Source of the DNA: Hahella ganghwensis DSM 17046
GTDB taxonomy: Bacteria > Pseudomonadota > Gammaproteobacteria > Pseudomonadales > Oleiphilaceae
Assembly (NCBI RefSeq): GCF_000376785.1
Contig: NZ_AQXX01000123.1
Coordinates: forward strand, 1-64,000
Length of the DNA stretch: 64,000 nt
Reading direction: 5' to 3'
Every line of letters begins with the position of its first letter. Within the stretch, counting starts at the first letter, position 1. Positions 48,539 through 62,407 of the stretch are shown piece by piece. The notes beneath the pieces are model-generated. The model was not told the origin of the DNA. It saw only the letters and a list, made by a program, of their open reading frames with translations, and made no database searches. Position numbers and translations under genes: made by a program.

Positions 48539-49285
48539 CTAGAGCTCTGCCTGCCTTATGCGATCCAGAAACAACTCTGCCAACGCCAGATCCTGTGGAT
48601 GGGTAATCTTGATATTGTCACTATGCCCTTCCACCAATAAAGGCTTATAACCCAACAACTCAAGAGCTGACGCCTCGTCTGTCACTGAGATTTCGCCATT
48701 AAGTGCTTCCTGCATACCACGCCATAACAAACCGAAACGGAACATTTGCGGCGTATATGCACGCCACAGGTTTTCCCGTGGAATCGTGCTCTTAACCCTT
48801 CCATCATTCTCGGCCATTTTCAGTGTATCGGCGACTGGCACAGCAAGCAGTCCTCCTACATCACTATTAGCGACCGAGGAAATTAACTTCTCTATGTCCT
48901 GTAATCTGATACAAGGTCTCGCCACATCATGTACCAGTACCCAGTCATCATCCCTGGCCTCGCCACTGATCGCCCGCATGGCGTTTAGTACACTGTCTGC
49001 GCGTTCAGCTCCGCCAGCAACCGAGATCACTCTATTTTGATATCGCGGTGCGATGGTCGGCCATACGGAATCCGAATCACTGACCGGTAACCATATGCAC
49101 TCAATTTGTGGCACACGCAACAACTGATCCAGAGTGTGCTCAAGCACAGATTTTCCGTTCAAGGTCAGATATTGCTTAGGAACCAGCCCGCCGAACCTAC
49201 GCCCAATTCCGGCAGCAGGTACAATCACCCAGATTCTGGCATTGGCATTCTGAGACTGAGACTGAGAAGGAAATTCTGATGACAT
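48539..49285 (-). CDS. ispD: 2-C-methyl-D-erythritol 4-phosphate cytidylyltransferase
   Basis: Third enzyme of the MEP pathway, coupling MEP with CTP. The 248 residues have the nucleotide-binding VPAAGIGRRFGGLVPKQYL near residue 23, the HDVARPCI motif near 121 and the terminal GHSDNIKITHPQDLALAE. The N-terminus is about 15 residues longer and polar (a QSQSQ run), so the true start may lie a little later. A gap of 266 bases separates it from ftsB. Confidence 0.97.
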   Translation of the reverse strand: MSSEFPSQSQSQNANARIWVIVPAAGIGRRFGGLVPKQYLTLNGKSVLEHTLDQLLRVPQIECIWLPVSDSDSVWPTIAPRYQNRVISVAGGAERADSVLNAMRAISGEARDDDWVLVHDVARPCIRLQDIEKLISSVANSDVGGLLAVPVADTLKMAENDGRVKSTIPRENLWRAYTPQMFRFGLLWRGMQEALNGEISVTDEASALELLGYKPLLVEGHSDNIKITHPQDLALAELFLDRIRQAEL

Positions 49286-49551
49286 CTGATTCTGAAAAAG
49301 TACGAAAGACTCTGACTAGGAGTGGTTATAACTACTTTGCCTTTCACTCGTCTCAGTCCCCCGCCTGAAATGTTCAGGTCGCGGACAATGGCAAGAGTCA
49401 TGCTAAAGGCGCCAACAATCCAGACGATGGATTTAATAAAAGTATGGTAACCGTTGACGAACGCCTTTGCCCGACTTTTTTGGCAAAAACGGATAAAACT
49501 GGGATCAGATATTCTAGAAAAGACCAGGCACTGAGAGCCTGAGCCAGGAGA

Positions 49552-49848
49552 TCAATTGACGGAGTTTGACTCAATCAGCAGATAGAACTGTTCGTCAGGA
49601 TAAATCATACCAAGCTGATTTCTGGCACGCTCCTCAATTGCACTCTGCGCCAGCTTGAGTTCCATAACCTCAGCATCCAGCCTCATATTACGCTCGTGCA
49701 GAGTTTGGTTCTCAGACTCCTGCTCCTGAATCTGTTGATAGAGGGTATAGGCCTGCGCATAGGAGCCTTCGCCCATCCAGAGGCGAAATTGTAGCAACAC
49801 CGTTAAAGTTGCCATAAGCACCCAAATCGCTTTCACACCCTTACCCAT
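49552..49848 (-). CDS. ftsB: cell division protein FtsB
   Basis: Bitopic division protein that joins FtsL and FtsQ in activating septal wall synthesis. It has 98 residues with one membrane helix (about 7-24, AIWVLMATLTVLLQFRLW) and a following leucine-type coiled coil (about 30-72, with the NxxLxxRNxxLxxEV pattern). The EERARNQLGMIYPDEQFY stretch is the family signature. It follows eno in the same order as in Pseudomonas and E. coli. Confidence 0.95.
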   Translation of the reverse strand: MGKGVKAIWVLMATLTVLLQFRLWMGEGSYAQAYTLYQQIQEQESENQTLHERNMRLDAEVMELKLAQSAIEERARNQLGMIYPDEQFYLLIESNSVN

Positions 49849-50086
49849 TTTCTACTTAGCTTAACTGCTTAACAATACCGCGACTGATCGCCATTACAGC
49901 GAGTAACTACCCACTTACGTGTTCAAACGTTATTTTTGAACAAGGAACCGACAATTCTAGAGCTTATTAAATATATAGTCGATGACTGTTAATAATTTCC
50001 AGTAAGTTTGGCCTATAAATGCATAAAAATTAAGATTTTTTGTATGCGACCATAAAGGGTCATCAATTTTTTATTACCTGTAATAC

Positions 50087-50112
50087 AAAAAAAGGGCCAT
50101 ACGGCCCTTTTT
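50087..50112 (-). terminator. Rho-independent terminator of eno
   Basis: GGGCC (50094-50098) pairs with GGCCC (50103-50107) around a 4-base loop, with a 7-base A run on one side and five T on the other. On the minus strand it follows the eno stop by about 20 bases. Confidence 0.88.
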
Positions 50113-50132
50113 CATTTCAGGAAACTGATTTC

Positions 50133-51431
<1,299 letters not shown>

Positions 51432-51624
51432 TTATCTCCTAAAGATTTAGATACCGTAACTGAATGACCAAACAGGTCGACAAATTGTTATTATTCGCCT
51501 TGCCTACAAATAGCCTCGATGCTGTCATTATTGGCTTATATCGCATATTTGTTTAACGACCAGGCTGACCCTCTAACCTCCCTGATCTTCCGCTAGATAG
51601 AAGACCAGGCTATTCAATATTTGC

Positions 51625-52494
<870 letters not shown>

Positions 52495-52569
52495 TCACTG
52501 CCGGTCAGCCGTTACCGCACACGCCCCTGTACCAGGACGCATACAGCCAGAGGACAGCAACCCCTTATT

Positions 52570-52620
52570 ACTGAAAAAAATTAAACAGCACTGTGAAAAA
52601 TAAACAGTACTGAAAATAAA
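52570..52620. repeat. A-rich tandem repeat of about 19 bp between kdsA and pyrG
   Basis: Two and a half degenerate copies of a unit like ACTGTGAAAAATAAACAGT start at 52570, 52590 and 52609, directly beside the pyrG terminator. Probably slippage in an AT-rich spacer. Confidence 0.5.
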
Positions 52621-52622
52621 AA

Positions 52623-52649
52623 GGGCCAACATTCTAACAAATGTGGCCC
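52623..52649 (-). terminator. Rho-independent terminator of pyrG
   Basis: GGGCCAACATT (52623-52633) is complementary to AATGTGGCCC (52640-52649) with one bulge. On the minus strand the stem is followed by TTTTTATTTT, 73 bases after the pyrG stop. Confidence 0.85.
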
Positions 52650-52721
52650 CGGACTGTCCTCTACATTAGTCGACCACAGGCGAGGCAAATCCGCCGAGGT
52701 CAACAAGCAATGATAGGCGAC

Positions 52722-54401
<1,680 letters not shown>

Positions 54402-54641
54402 TCATCTCAAGATGGGACGCCAGAATAACAGAAACCTGAGAGCAGCTCAATCAAAGAAGCATGATACATACGTTGTAACTGATATTGACTGCATGTCCCC
54501 CGGTAAAATCCGGGAACCACGGAGAATTACTTGCAAGGAAGTCGATGACAGATATTCATGAAGGAGTAGTTTAGCGGGAGGATGTAATGTTTCAGGCATC
54601 CTTGCCTGATCAGTGGTTCTGAATCTACTGGAAAGATCTTC

Positions 54642-55343
54642 CTAGTGTGTGAATCGAACCAGACAGTTGTCAAAATCAATTTCAGTGGAGTCTTCCGCTG
54701 CTAAAGAGAAGCCGGTATCAGTGATCTTAAAGCTCGGAGAGAAACAGATTTCTTCCGTTCCACCGTTTGACACCACCACAAAGGCACTTCCAGCTTCGCT
54801 GAACGGTTTGTCATTTAGTTCAGACCTGACTGTAAGCCCATATTTTGGACTGATAGCACCAAAACCCGACAAGTCTTCGCCCAAGTCTTCGCCAACTATA
54901 TAGAACAATGAAAGATTGCTGAATCGCTTCACGATTCTTGGATCACCGCTGCATGTGTCGTTATCGTAAAAATAACCGGCAATATCGAGAACCTTCTCTT
55001 CCTCTGCGGTAGATTCCTCAAAGTCTATGTTGACACTCAACCAGAAATCACCTTCGCCCTGAGAGACCGAACAACCTTCTGAACCAGTAGTAGCACTCCA
55101 GCATCCGCCCAGTTCTCCATAGGCTTCATCAAGACATTCATGCGCCTCGCCAACAATAGCGCCACCACTATTGTTCACATTATCAATATCATCTTCATCC
55201 AGGGTGAGATCGGTGTCGATTGGCGTTATAACTGCTCCTCCCAGATCAGGACTGGAGCCGCCAGATCCACTGCTGCCGCCGCCGCCGCAGCCCAACATCA
55301 TGGAGCTGACAATAATTAAAAACATCATTCCGATGTTATTCAT
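54642..55343 (-). CDS. unrecognised lipoprotein
   Basis: A 233-residue protein of no family I recognise. The N-terminus is a lipoprotein signal ending at LGC (C19), followed by a glycine/serine linker (GGGGSSGSGGSS) of the kind that tethers surface or periplasmic domains. The mature part is very acidic and has six further cysteines that could pair as disulfides (C70, C77 and C85 region, then a CSGD, an ICF and a DNCLV cysteine). Predicted strands dominate. It sits between pyrG and tilS, genes that are adjacent in Pseudomonas, so it looks like a lineage-specific insertion. A 26-bp palindrome lies about 120 bases upstream of its start. Confidence 0.75.
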   Translation of the reverse strand: MNNIGMMFLIIVSSMMLGCGGGGSSGSGGSSPDLGGAVITPIDTDLTLDEDDIDNVNNSGGAIVGEAHECLDEAYGELGGCWSATTGSEGCSVSQGEGDFWLSVNIDFEESTAEEEKVLDIAGYFYDNDTCSGDPRIVKRFSNLSLFYIVGEDLGEDLSGFGAISPKYGLTVRSELNDKPFSEAGSAFVVVSNGGTEEICFSPSFKITDTGFSLAAEDSTEIDFDNCLVRFTH

Positions 55344-55461
55344 ATAAATACCTATTCATGCATTGAAAAATGACGCACTGCTGACGCAGTAAGTAACCAA
55401 ATGTAATTTTTGTGCTGCCATTGTAATAGCTATGGTCACAACAGACATTCTATCCATGCTG

Positions 55462-55487
55462 ACAATTTGCAAAGCTTTGCAAATTGT
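55462..55487. promoter_or_regulatory. 26-bp perfect palindrome upstream of the orphan lipoprotein gene
   Basis: The half-site ACAATTTGCAAAG is followed immediately by its exact reverse complement. It lies between the tilS stop (55581) and the lipoprotein start (55343). On the minus strand a TAGAAT (possible -10) follows about 10 bases later, which would place the palindrome over the -35 region. No T-run follows, so it is more operator-like than terminator-like. Confidence 0.6.
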
Positions 55488-55580
55488 TAAAGGCGCTTGG
55501 TACGCTCCTCCTTTTCCATATAAAACTACTTTCCTGTTCCAAGTTTCTGACATTAAAGCGAAAACTGACTAACTATCCCG

Positions 55581-56885
55581 TCACCTCCTCCACATTATTT
55601 TGTATCCATCCTTTTTTGAGGCAAAATTCTTGTCCAACACCAGATCACCAACAGCGACCAGGACATCATCGTAAAAGACCAGAGGAATGGATTTACGTTC
55701 CCATTCGGGTATCCGCTGCTCGTTTAACCATTTCTTCAGAGTGCACCCGCCTTGCCTACCCTCGGGATGGAATTTCTCTCCACCGCGACGATTTCTTACA
55801 ACTACCCGCTGGCTTTCAAGAGGAGGCTTCAACATCCCTCCTCCTACATCACTTTGCGTCAGTAAATCTGCGTAAAGTAAGCCTGACGGCGTTTGCAGTT
55901 TGTTTGGAAATTCCCAGACCAAGTCATAATCTGCAACATCCACAATTGTCACAAGACAGACACTACCCCGATGAATCCCAACTCTTTTGTTGGCATTCAA
56001 CTGAAACAATCCTTCCGATGACCGACCAAAAATAAAGTCGACCAGAGACCGGGTTTTGGACTCGTTCAGATCGATATTCGCACACTGCAACCAATAACGT
56101 AATAGATTGAATTGCCTAGGAGTGGAAAGTCGCCTTAGGCCGGAAATACTGAGGCGGATGTCATCCTCCCGCCCGTCTTTTTGGACTCGACAGGCTGCAA
56201 GATCAATCTCCGCAAGATCAGCCAGCATATCTGCCGCTTCACGACACCAATGCCCGGAGTTAGCGATACGCTCTGCCGCTTTTGGCCAGCGGGTAACTAT
56301 TTGAGGGAAGATATTATGCCGGATGTAATTGCGGGAGAACTCAGCGTCACTATTGCTCTCATCTTCGATCCAGCTTAACTGCCAATGCCGGGCAACCACC
56401 TCCAGTTCACGACGGTTAAAACTCATGAATGGGCGCCGGATTTCTCCTTCGGCAAGAGTGCGTATAGCGGGAATCCCTCCCAGTCCACGGACCCCATGCC
56501 CCAGAATCATCCGATAAATAATTGTTTCAGCCTGGTCATCCAGGTGATGTCCCTGTAATAGCATTCCGCGGGGAGGCAGGTACTTCTCGAACACCCGATA
56601 GCGTTCAGTGCGCGCTGAAGCTTCAATTCCATTCCCTGCAGACAGGACACTGACCTTTTCTACAATCAGCTCAATATCGAGGTTCCGGCATTGCTCTAAA
56701 CAATGCTGAGCCCAATGATCAGCGTTATGACTGAGACCATGATGTATATGAACCGCTTTTAGAGATAGCAGAGACGCGGGGGAATAACGTTGGCAGGCGT
56801 GCAGCAGCAAAGTGGAATCAAGGCCGCCGCTGAAGGCGACCATCCAATCCCTATCGCTTGGAAGGGATTGGATGGTTTCACGCAA
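55581..56885 (-). CDS. tilS: tRNA(Ile)-lysidine synthase
   Basis: Converts C34 of the minor tRNA-Ile to lysidine so that it reads AUA. The PP-loop AFSGGLDSTLLLHAC is near residue 18, followed by HIHHGLSHNADHWA and the GHHLDDQAETIIYRMILGHGVRGLGG region near 117-140. The C-terminal tRNA-binding domain ends in RQGGCTLKKWLNEQRIPEWERKSIPLVF. The first plausible standard start is TTG 56885, giving 434 residues. However, the reading frame stays open upstream, and a CTG at 56918 with AAGG about 6 bases before it would place the start 8 bases after the accA stop. The start is therefore unsure. Confidence 0.95.
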   Translation of the reverse strand: MRETIQSLPSDRDWMVAFSGGLDSTLLLHACQRYSPASLLSLKAVHIHHGLSHNADHWAQHCLEQCRNLDIELIVEKVSVLSAGNGIEASARTERYRVFEKYLPPRGMLLQGHHLDDQAETIIYRMILGHGVRGLGGIPAIRTLAEGEIRRPFMSFNRRELEVVARHWQLSWIEDESNSDAEFSRNYIRHNIFPQIVTRWPKAAERIANSGHWCREAADMLADLAEIDLAACRVQKDGREDDIRLSISGLRRLSTPRQFNLLRYWLQCANIDLNESKTRSLVDFIFGRSSEGLFQLNANKRVGIHRGSVCLVTIVDVADYDLVWEFPNKLQTPSGLLYADLLTQSDVGGGMLKPPLESQRVVVRNRRGGEKFHPEGRQGGCTLKKWLNEQRIPEWERKSIPLVFYDDVLVAVGDLVLDKNFASKKDGYKIMWRR

Positions 56886-56926
56886 ACGCTGTTCAATTTG
56901 AATAGCTGTTTTATCCAGATGACACC

Positions 56927-57904
56927 TTAATCGAGGAAGCGCTCGTATGAAGTCAAACGCTCATAACGTTGTTTGACCAATTCTTCCTTACTCAGTTGAT
57001 TAAGTTCTTCCAACCTGGCCAGCAAAGCACTCTTGATGGTGGAAGCCATTAACTCAGGATTACGATGTGCGCCTCCTAATGGTTCTTCCAGAACATAATC
57101 CGTCAGACCGAGTTCTTTAAGACGCTTTGCTGTAATTCCCATTGCCTTGGCAGCTTCAGAGGCATAGTCAGCACTTTTCCACAATATCGAGGCGCATCCC
57201 TCAGGGGAAATGACTGAATAGGTTGAGTACTGAAGCATCATCAACCGGTCACAGACACCGATAGCCAAAGCACCACCCGATCCGCCTTCTCCTATCACGG
57301 TGGAAATAATGGGCGTTTTCAGACGGGACATCACTGCCAGATTGAATGCGATCGCTTCACTCTGGCCGCGCTCTTCAGCGCCGATGCCCGGATAAGCTCC
57401 CGGTGTATCGATAAATGTCAGTATGGGAACATTAAATCGCTCGGCCAACTCCATCAGGCGCAGAGCCTTGCGATATCCCTCAGGACGGGGCATACCAAAG
57501 TTCCGGCGAACCTTCTCTTTGATTTCACGCCCTTTCTGATGTCCGATCACCATCACCGACTGCCCTTCCAGTCGGGCCAGCCCGCCAACAATGGCTTTGT
57601 CATCAGCATACTTACGGTCACCATGGAGCTCGTCGAAATCATCAAAGATATGCTCAACATAGTCCAGAGTGTATGGCCGCTTAGGGTGCCGGGAGACCCG
57701 GGAGGTGTCCCAGGGAGAGAGGTCGGCAAATATGGATTCTGTCAGACTGACACTTTTTGCTTTCAGCCGATTGATTTCATCCGAGATATTGACCTCAGTA
57801 TCATTGCCCACCAAGCGCAGTTCTTCAATTTTTTCTTCCAGCTCAGCAATCGGCTGTTCAAAATCCAGGTAGTTGAGATTCATAGACTTGGCTGAATTAC
57901 TCAT
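56927..57904 (-). CDS. accA: acetyl-CoA carboxylase carboxyltransferase subunit alpha
   Basis: Alpha half of the carboxyltransferase that makes malonyl-CoA for fatty acid synthesis; the beta half (AccD) is elsewhere. The 325 residues begin with an extra MSNSAKS, and M8 at 57883 ([12 protein letters not shown]) is the start used by most homologues. Conserved blocks include [25 protein letters not shown] near 75, [23 protein letters not shown] near 162 and [17 protein letters not shown] near 202. It lies between dnaE and tilS as in Pseudomonas. Confidence 0.97.
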   Translation of the reverse strand: MSNSAKSMNLNYLDFEQPIAELEEKIEELRLVGNDTEVNISDEINRLKAKSVSLTESIFADLSPWDTSRVSRHPKRPYTLDYVEHIFDDFDELHGDRKYADDKAIVGGLARLEGQSVMVIGHQKGREIKEKVRRNFGMPRPEGYRKALRLMELAERFNVPILTFIDTPGAYPGIGAEERGQSEAIAFNLAVMSRLKTPIISTVIGEGGSGGALAIGVCDRLMMLQYSTYSVISPEGCASILWKSADYASEAAKAMGITAKRLKELGLTDYVLEEPLGGAHRNPELMASTIKSALLARLEELNQLSKEELVKQRYERLTSYERFLD

Positions 57905-57975
57905 AAGTGTTCACATGTCCGTTAAATGTATTCATGCAACCCCAGCATCTGACTCAGATAAAACAGTCAAGCATA

Positions 57976-60900
57976 TCAACTGTTATACCTCAACTGCACC
58001 CGTTCGCTGCCCAACATGGTACGCAGTCCCTGGATCAGATCGTCACTGGGATTCACTTTCCAGGACTCGCTCAATCGAAGCTTGGTCCTGGCGGTTTCTG
58101 TTTCATAATGAATAACCACAGGGCAACCCTCATCAAAAGGTTCACCCAGGGCATTACCCAATTCATCAACGAAACCATTATTAAAATCGTTTTTGTTAAG
58201 AAATAGTATAAGCTCTTTGGCGAACTTGAGTCGGGCTTGACTGATATCTGTGACGGATTTGGCGCGAACAGACAGGCCACCGGAGTACTCATCGTCCTCC
58301 ACATTTCCCTCAACAACCAGAATCCGGTCAGTATGCAGCAATTCTTTTGCTTCTTCGTAAGCATTGGAAAATAGAGTGACTTCTATACGCCCACTTCTGT
58401 CATCCAGCGTCACAAAGCCAATATATCCACCGCGCTTGCTTTTCATGGTACGAACGGCGACCACCAGACCAGAAACAGTCTGAATGCCTTTGCCCGGCCT
58501 TAGCTCGGAAATCGGTGTGCGCACAAACCGCCTGACTTCTTCTTCATATTCATCAAAAGGGTGACCGGTCAAATATAATCCCAGCGTATCCTTCTCGAGC
58601 TTCAGTCGTTCTTTCTCGGGCCATTCCTTGACATGAACCGACGCGGAGTATGCATCGGAATCATCCTCGGGCACCACCTCACCGAACAGATCCATCATAC
58701 CGGCATTTTCATTACGGGCATGCTGATCAGCCCGTTGCACGGCCTCGTTGATAGACGCCATCATTCTGGCCCGACCGGGTCCAAGCTTATCCATGGCCCC
58801 CGATCGAATCAGTGCTTCCAGTGCACGCTTATTTACCCGACGCAGATCAACCCGCTTACAGAAGTCAAACAGATCCCGAAACGGACCGCCGTCAGCTCTG
58901 GCGTCCAGAATGCTCTGAATGGGCCCTTCCCCCAACCCCTTGACTGCGCCCAGTCCGTAGACAATGCGGTTATCATCATCCACGGTAAAGGTGTACTGAC
59001 TGTTATTGACATCAGGCAACACCAACTCCAGTTTCATGCGACGGCATTCTTCGATGAGCGTGACCACCTTGTCAGTGTTCTGCATATCCGCAGTCAATAC
59101 CGCAGCCATAAATGGCGCCGGATAATGCTGCTTTAGCCAGGCCGTCTGGTAAGAAACCAGTGCATAAGCGGCCGAGTGCGATTTGTTAAACCCATAACCG
59201 GCGAACTTTTCCACCAGGTCAAAGATTTTTTCCGCCAAATCCTGCTCGATGCCTTCATTGACACTCCCCTCAACGAAGATGGCTTTTTGTTTTGCCATCT
59301 CCTCGGGCTTCTTTTTACCCATCGCGCGTCGCAGAAGGTCAGCGCCACCGAGAGTATAACCGGCCATCACCTGAGCAATCTGCATGACCTGTTCCTGGTA
59401 CAGAATAATTCCGTAGGTCGGCTGCAGAACCGGCTTCAGTGACTCCAATTGATAGTCCGGATGCGGGTAAGCAAGCTCAGCCCGGCCATGCTTCCGGTTG
59501 ATAAAGTCGTCTACCATCCCTGACTGCAACGGTCCCGGACGGAACAGGGCCACCAGAGCGATAATATCTTCGAAACAGTCCGGCTGCAGACGCTTGATCA
59601 ATTCTTTCATACCCCGGGATTCAAGCTGGAATACCGCGGTGGTCTCGCCGTTTTTCAATAGCCGGAAGGTCGCTTCATCGTCAATGGGGATAAAGTTGAT
59701 ATCCAGCGGCGGCTTACCTTCTGCCTCGAGCTTTGGATTGATCATCTTGACGGCCCAGTCGACGATCGTCAGTGTCCGCAATCCGAGGAAGTCGAATTTT
59801 ACCAGGCCCGCCTGTTCCACGTCGTCTTTATCAAACTGGGTAACCAGGCCCTGTCCGGCCTCATCACAATACAGGGCAGCAAAGTCCGTCAGTTTGGTGG
59901 GAGCAATGACCACCCCACCGGCATGCTTACCAACGTTCCGGGTCACCCCTTCAAGCTTGCGGGCCATTTCCCAGACATCCATGGCCTCTTCGTCGTTAGC
60001 CAGATATTCACGCAATGGCTCTTCCGCCTCATAGGCTTTAGCCAGCGTCATCCCCACCTCAAATGGAATCAGCTTGGACAGACGATCCCCAAGGGAATAG
60101 GGTTTACCCTGTACCCGGGCAACGTCCCGGACCACAGCTTTGGCCGCCATGGTACCGAACGTTATGATCTGGCTGACCGCGTTTCGTCCATATGTGTCCG
60201 CAACATAACTGATAACCCGATCGCGCCCGTCCATACAGAAGTCAACGTCGAAGTCGGGCATCGATACCCGTTCCGGATTGAGGAATCGCTCAAACAGGAG
60301 GTCATATTCCATTGGGTCAAGATCGGTGATTTTCTGAGCATAGGCCACCAGCGAACCGGCCCCGGAGCCTCGTCCCGGTCCTACCGGTACACCGTTATTT
60401 TTTGCCCACTTGATAAAGTCCATAACGATCAGGAAGTACCCGGGGAATCCCATCTGAATAATAATATCCAGTTCAAATTTCAGCCGGTCATAATACCTTT
60501 GACGTTTTTGCTCATAATCAGGGGAAGACTTATCCAACAGGGTCTCAAGTCGTTCCTCAAGCCCCTCTTCCGTGATCTTGATGAAAAACTCATCCATCGT
60601 CATCCCCTCAGGGATGGGATAGTTAGGCAGGAAATACTTGCCAAGTCGTAAATTGACATTACAACGTTTGGCAATTTCCACCGTATTCTCGATGGCCTCG
60701 GGGATATCACTAAACAGCTCGATCATTTCCTCGCCGCTCTTCAGGTACTGCTGCTCACTGAATCGTCTTTCTCGGCGAGGATCATCAATAGTCTTGCTGT
60801 CGTGAATACAGACTCGGGCCTCATGGGCGTCAAAGTCATCCGCAGCCAGAAAGTGGACGTCGTTTGTCGCCACCACCGGGCAACCTGTTGCTATCGCCAG

Positions 60901-61455
60901 TTCGACACTGGCATGCACACACTCTTCGTCGCCAATCCTGTTGGTACGCTGCAACTCCAGATAAAACGCATCTGGAAACACCTCCATCCAGCGGGCCAGA
61001 CGTTGCTCGGCAAGTTCGGTCTTCCCGGCCAGCAGAGCTTGGCCGACATCCCCTAGCCTCGCGCCGGAAAGCGCCAGAAGCCCTTCAGCCTGGGCTCTTA
61101 TCCACTCTTCCTTCAGAATCGGGCGTCCATGATGCTGACCTTCCGTATATCCTTTGGAAACCAGCTCTGTCAGGTTGAGATAGCCTTTGTCATTGCGGGC
61201 ATATAAAGTCAGCCTGAATGGGGCCTCTTCTTCCTCCAGGTTCTCCACCCAGACATCGACACCGACAATTGGTTTGATTCCGGCCCCGGTAGCTGCCTTG
61301 AAATATTTCACCAGGCAGCACATGTTGGATTGGTCGGTAATTGCCGCTGCAGGCATTTTCATATCGACCAGTTTGCCGACTAATGGTTTTATTTTGACCA
61401 GACCATCAACCAGCGAGTATTCCGAATGAATTCTTAAATGTATAAAGTCGCCCAT
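57976..61455 (-). CDS. dnaE: DNA polymerase III subunit alpha
   Basis: Catalytic subunit of the replicative polymerase. The 1159 residues equal the E. coli protein (1160). The N-terminal PHP domain begins [19 protein letters not shown]. The palm contains [21 protein letters not shown] and the catalytic [13 protein letters not shown] near residue 400. The clamp-binding region, an OB fold (about 985-1060, [29 protein letters not shown]) and the C-terminal tau-binding part are intact. In Pseudomonas lpxB and rnhB precede it. Here the upstream neighbour is a TlpA-like gene, so the conserved block ends at this point. Confidence 0.98.
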   Translation of the reverse strand: MGDFIHLRIHSEYSLVDGLVKIKPLVGKLVDMKMPAAAITDQSNMCCLVKYFKAATGAGIKPIVGVDVWVENLEEEEAPFRLTLYARNDKGYLNLTELVSKGYTEGQHHGRPILKEEWIRAQAEGLLALSGARLGDVGQALLAGKTELAEQRLARWMEVFPDAFYLELQRTNRIGDEECVHASVELAIATGCPVVATNDVHFLAADDFDAHEARVCIHDSKTIDDPRRERRFSEQQYLKSGEEMIELFSDIPEAIENTVEIAKRCNVNLRLGKYFLPNYPIPEGMTMDEFFIKITEEGLEERLETLLDKSSPDYEQKRQRYYDRLKFELDIIIQMGFPGYFLIVMDFIKWAKNNGVPVGPGRGSGAGSLVAYAQKITDLDPMEYDLLFERFLNPERVSMPDFDVDFCMDGRDRVISYVADTYGRNAVSQIITFGTMAAKAVVRDVARVQGKPYSLGDRLSKLIPFEVGMTLAKAYEAEEPLREYLANDEEAMDVWEMARKLEGVTRNVGKHAGGVVIAPTKLTDFAALYCDEAGQGLVTQFDKDDVEQAGLVKFDFLGLRTLTIVDWAVKMINPKLEAEGKPPLDINFIPIDDEATFRLLKNGETTAVFQLESRGMKELIKRLQPDCFEDIIALVALFRPGPLQSGMVDDFINRKHGRAELAYPHPDYQLESLKPVLQPTYGIILYQEQVMQIAQVMAGYTLGGADLLRRAMGKKKPEEMAKQKAIFVEGSVNEGIEQDLAEKIFDLVEKFAGYGFNKSHSAAYALVSYQTAWLKQHYPAPFMAAVLTADMQNTDKVVTLIEECRRMKLELVLPDVNNSQYTFTVDDDNRIVYGLGAVKGLGEGPIQSILDARADGGPFRDLFDFCKRVDLRRVNKRALEALIRSGAMDKLGPGRARMMASINEAVQRADQHARNENAGMMDLFGEVVPEDDSDAYSASVHVKEWPEKERLKLEKDTLGLYLTGHPFDEYEEEVRRFVRTPISELRPGKGIQTVSGLVVAVRTMKSKRGGYIGFVTLDDRSGRIEVTLFSNAYEEAKELLHTDRILVVEGNVEDDEYSGGLSVRAKSVTDISQARLKFAKELILFLNKNDFNNGFVDELGNALGEPFDEGCPVVIHYETETARTKLRLSESWKVNPSDDLIQGLRTMLGSERVQLRYNS

Positions 61456-61579
61456 CGGGCAATAGACCTCTCATATTTGTACATACCGGCCAGGCTTTGT
61501 CATTCCAGGCTTTACGAAACCGTATAACGCCAGGCAAATTATACAAAGCCAAGACAATGCCGGAGCCCTGGCAGCTGAA

Positions 61580-62161
61580 TCAGTTCCCAGCGATTTCAGT
61601 CGGCTCTTCGCTCATCATTTCCAATAACCCTTCCTGGGTTTGCGGCCCTTGCAAAGTTTCCACTATACGCCCGTCGCGGACCAGATAGGTCACGGGCAGA
61701 ACAGAAGGCCAGGGTAACGTCAGATCCCCCAGCCTCTCGTCATACAGGACAGGGAACTCAATTGCCATTTTATCAATCACCTGCGCCAGCTCTGCATCCT
61801 GGTGACGGTCAAAATCGACCCCGAAAACCTGAATTCCCTCACGTTTATTTAATTCATTCAGTTCCGGTATCTCTATCCTGCAAGGTGCACACCATTGTGC
61901 CCAGAAGTTAACAACGAGCCACCGGCCGTCATACGAATCCAGTTGAATCGTCCCCGCATTGGCTGTTTCTATCTCCATGGCGGCTGCAGTTTCCACGGCT
62001 GTTACTGCAGAACCAGACGGGTTACCACTGACCAGCACATCCTGCTCGCAGGCGGTCATCCCCGCCAACATTAGCCACATTCCACCAATCCAGACGGCCT
62101 TCCTGGACCAATTAGCTTTCCTGAAGCAATTAGCTTTCCCAACTGAAGTCAAAGCACGCAT
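61580..62161 (-). CDS. TlpA/ResA-like thioredoxin-fold lipoprotein
   Basis: A 193-residue envelope protein with a long basic N-terminus, a hydrophobic helix and a lipobox-like MTAC with C38. It is probably tethered to a membrane and facing the periplasm. The thioredoxin fold has the active site WCAPC (C91 and C94) in NFWAQWCAPCRIEIPELN, and the cis-proline loop is LPVTYLVRDG near 150. Proteins of this kind reduce disulfides, for example during cytochrome c maturation, but no such genes lie here. The basic N-terminus is partly built from an 18-bp DNA repeat (CAATTAGCTTTCC at 62109 and 62127). The ATG at 62161 is the only visible start. Confidence 0.85.
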   Translation of the reverse strand: MRALTSVGKANCFRKANWSRKAVWIGGMWLMLAGMTACEQDVLVSGNPSGSAVTAVETAAAMEIETANAGTIQLDSYDGRWLVVNFWAQWCAPCRIEIPELNELNKREGIQVFGVDFDRHQDAELAQVIDKMAIEFPVLYDERLGDLTLPWPSVLPVTYLVRDGRIVETLQGPQTQEGLLEMMSEEPTEIAGN

Positions 62162-62407
62162 CCCAAGCAGTTGAAAATTATTATGTGCCCAATACCTTTC
62201 CCTAAACTAATCAAAGATCCCGAATGGATAAAAGACTCTGATCAGGTCAATGAGCAACATGGCGATCTTGGGCATTCTACTTTAAACTTGCCTACCCATC
62301 ACAACCCCATTAGAAAATTATTGACTCGCCCAAGGCTGGTGTTTGTTTTTTGGCCAATATTCTCCCTTAAACCAAGCATCCTGCGGGCCATACTTTGAGG
62401 AATATTC
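62162..62407. other. intergenic region between the TlpA-like gene and arsC
   Basis: Divergent spacer of 246 bases. A 75-residue plus-strand frame at 62171-62398 has no recognisable domain and poor coding character. The arsC ribosome site (GAGG) lies at its right end. Confidence 0.45.

Noticed and set aside
59923-60651. 242-residue plus-strand frame inside dnaE
   Set aside because: Antisense shadow of a highly conserved gene; no family match.
62171-62398. 75-residue plus-strand frame before arsC
   Set aside because: No domain, no clear ribosome site, and a composition like intergenic DNA.
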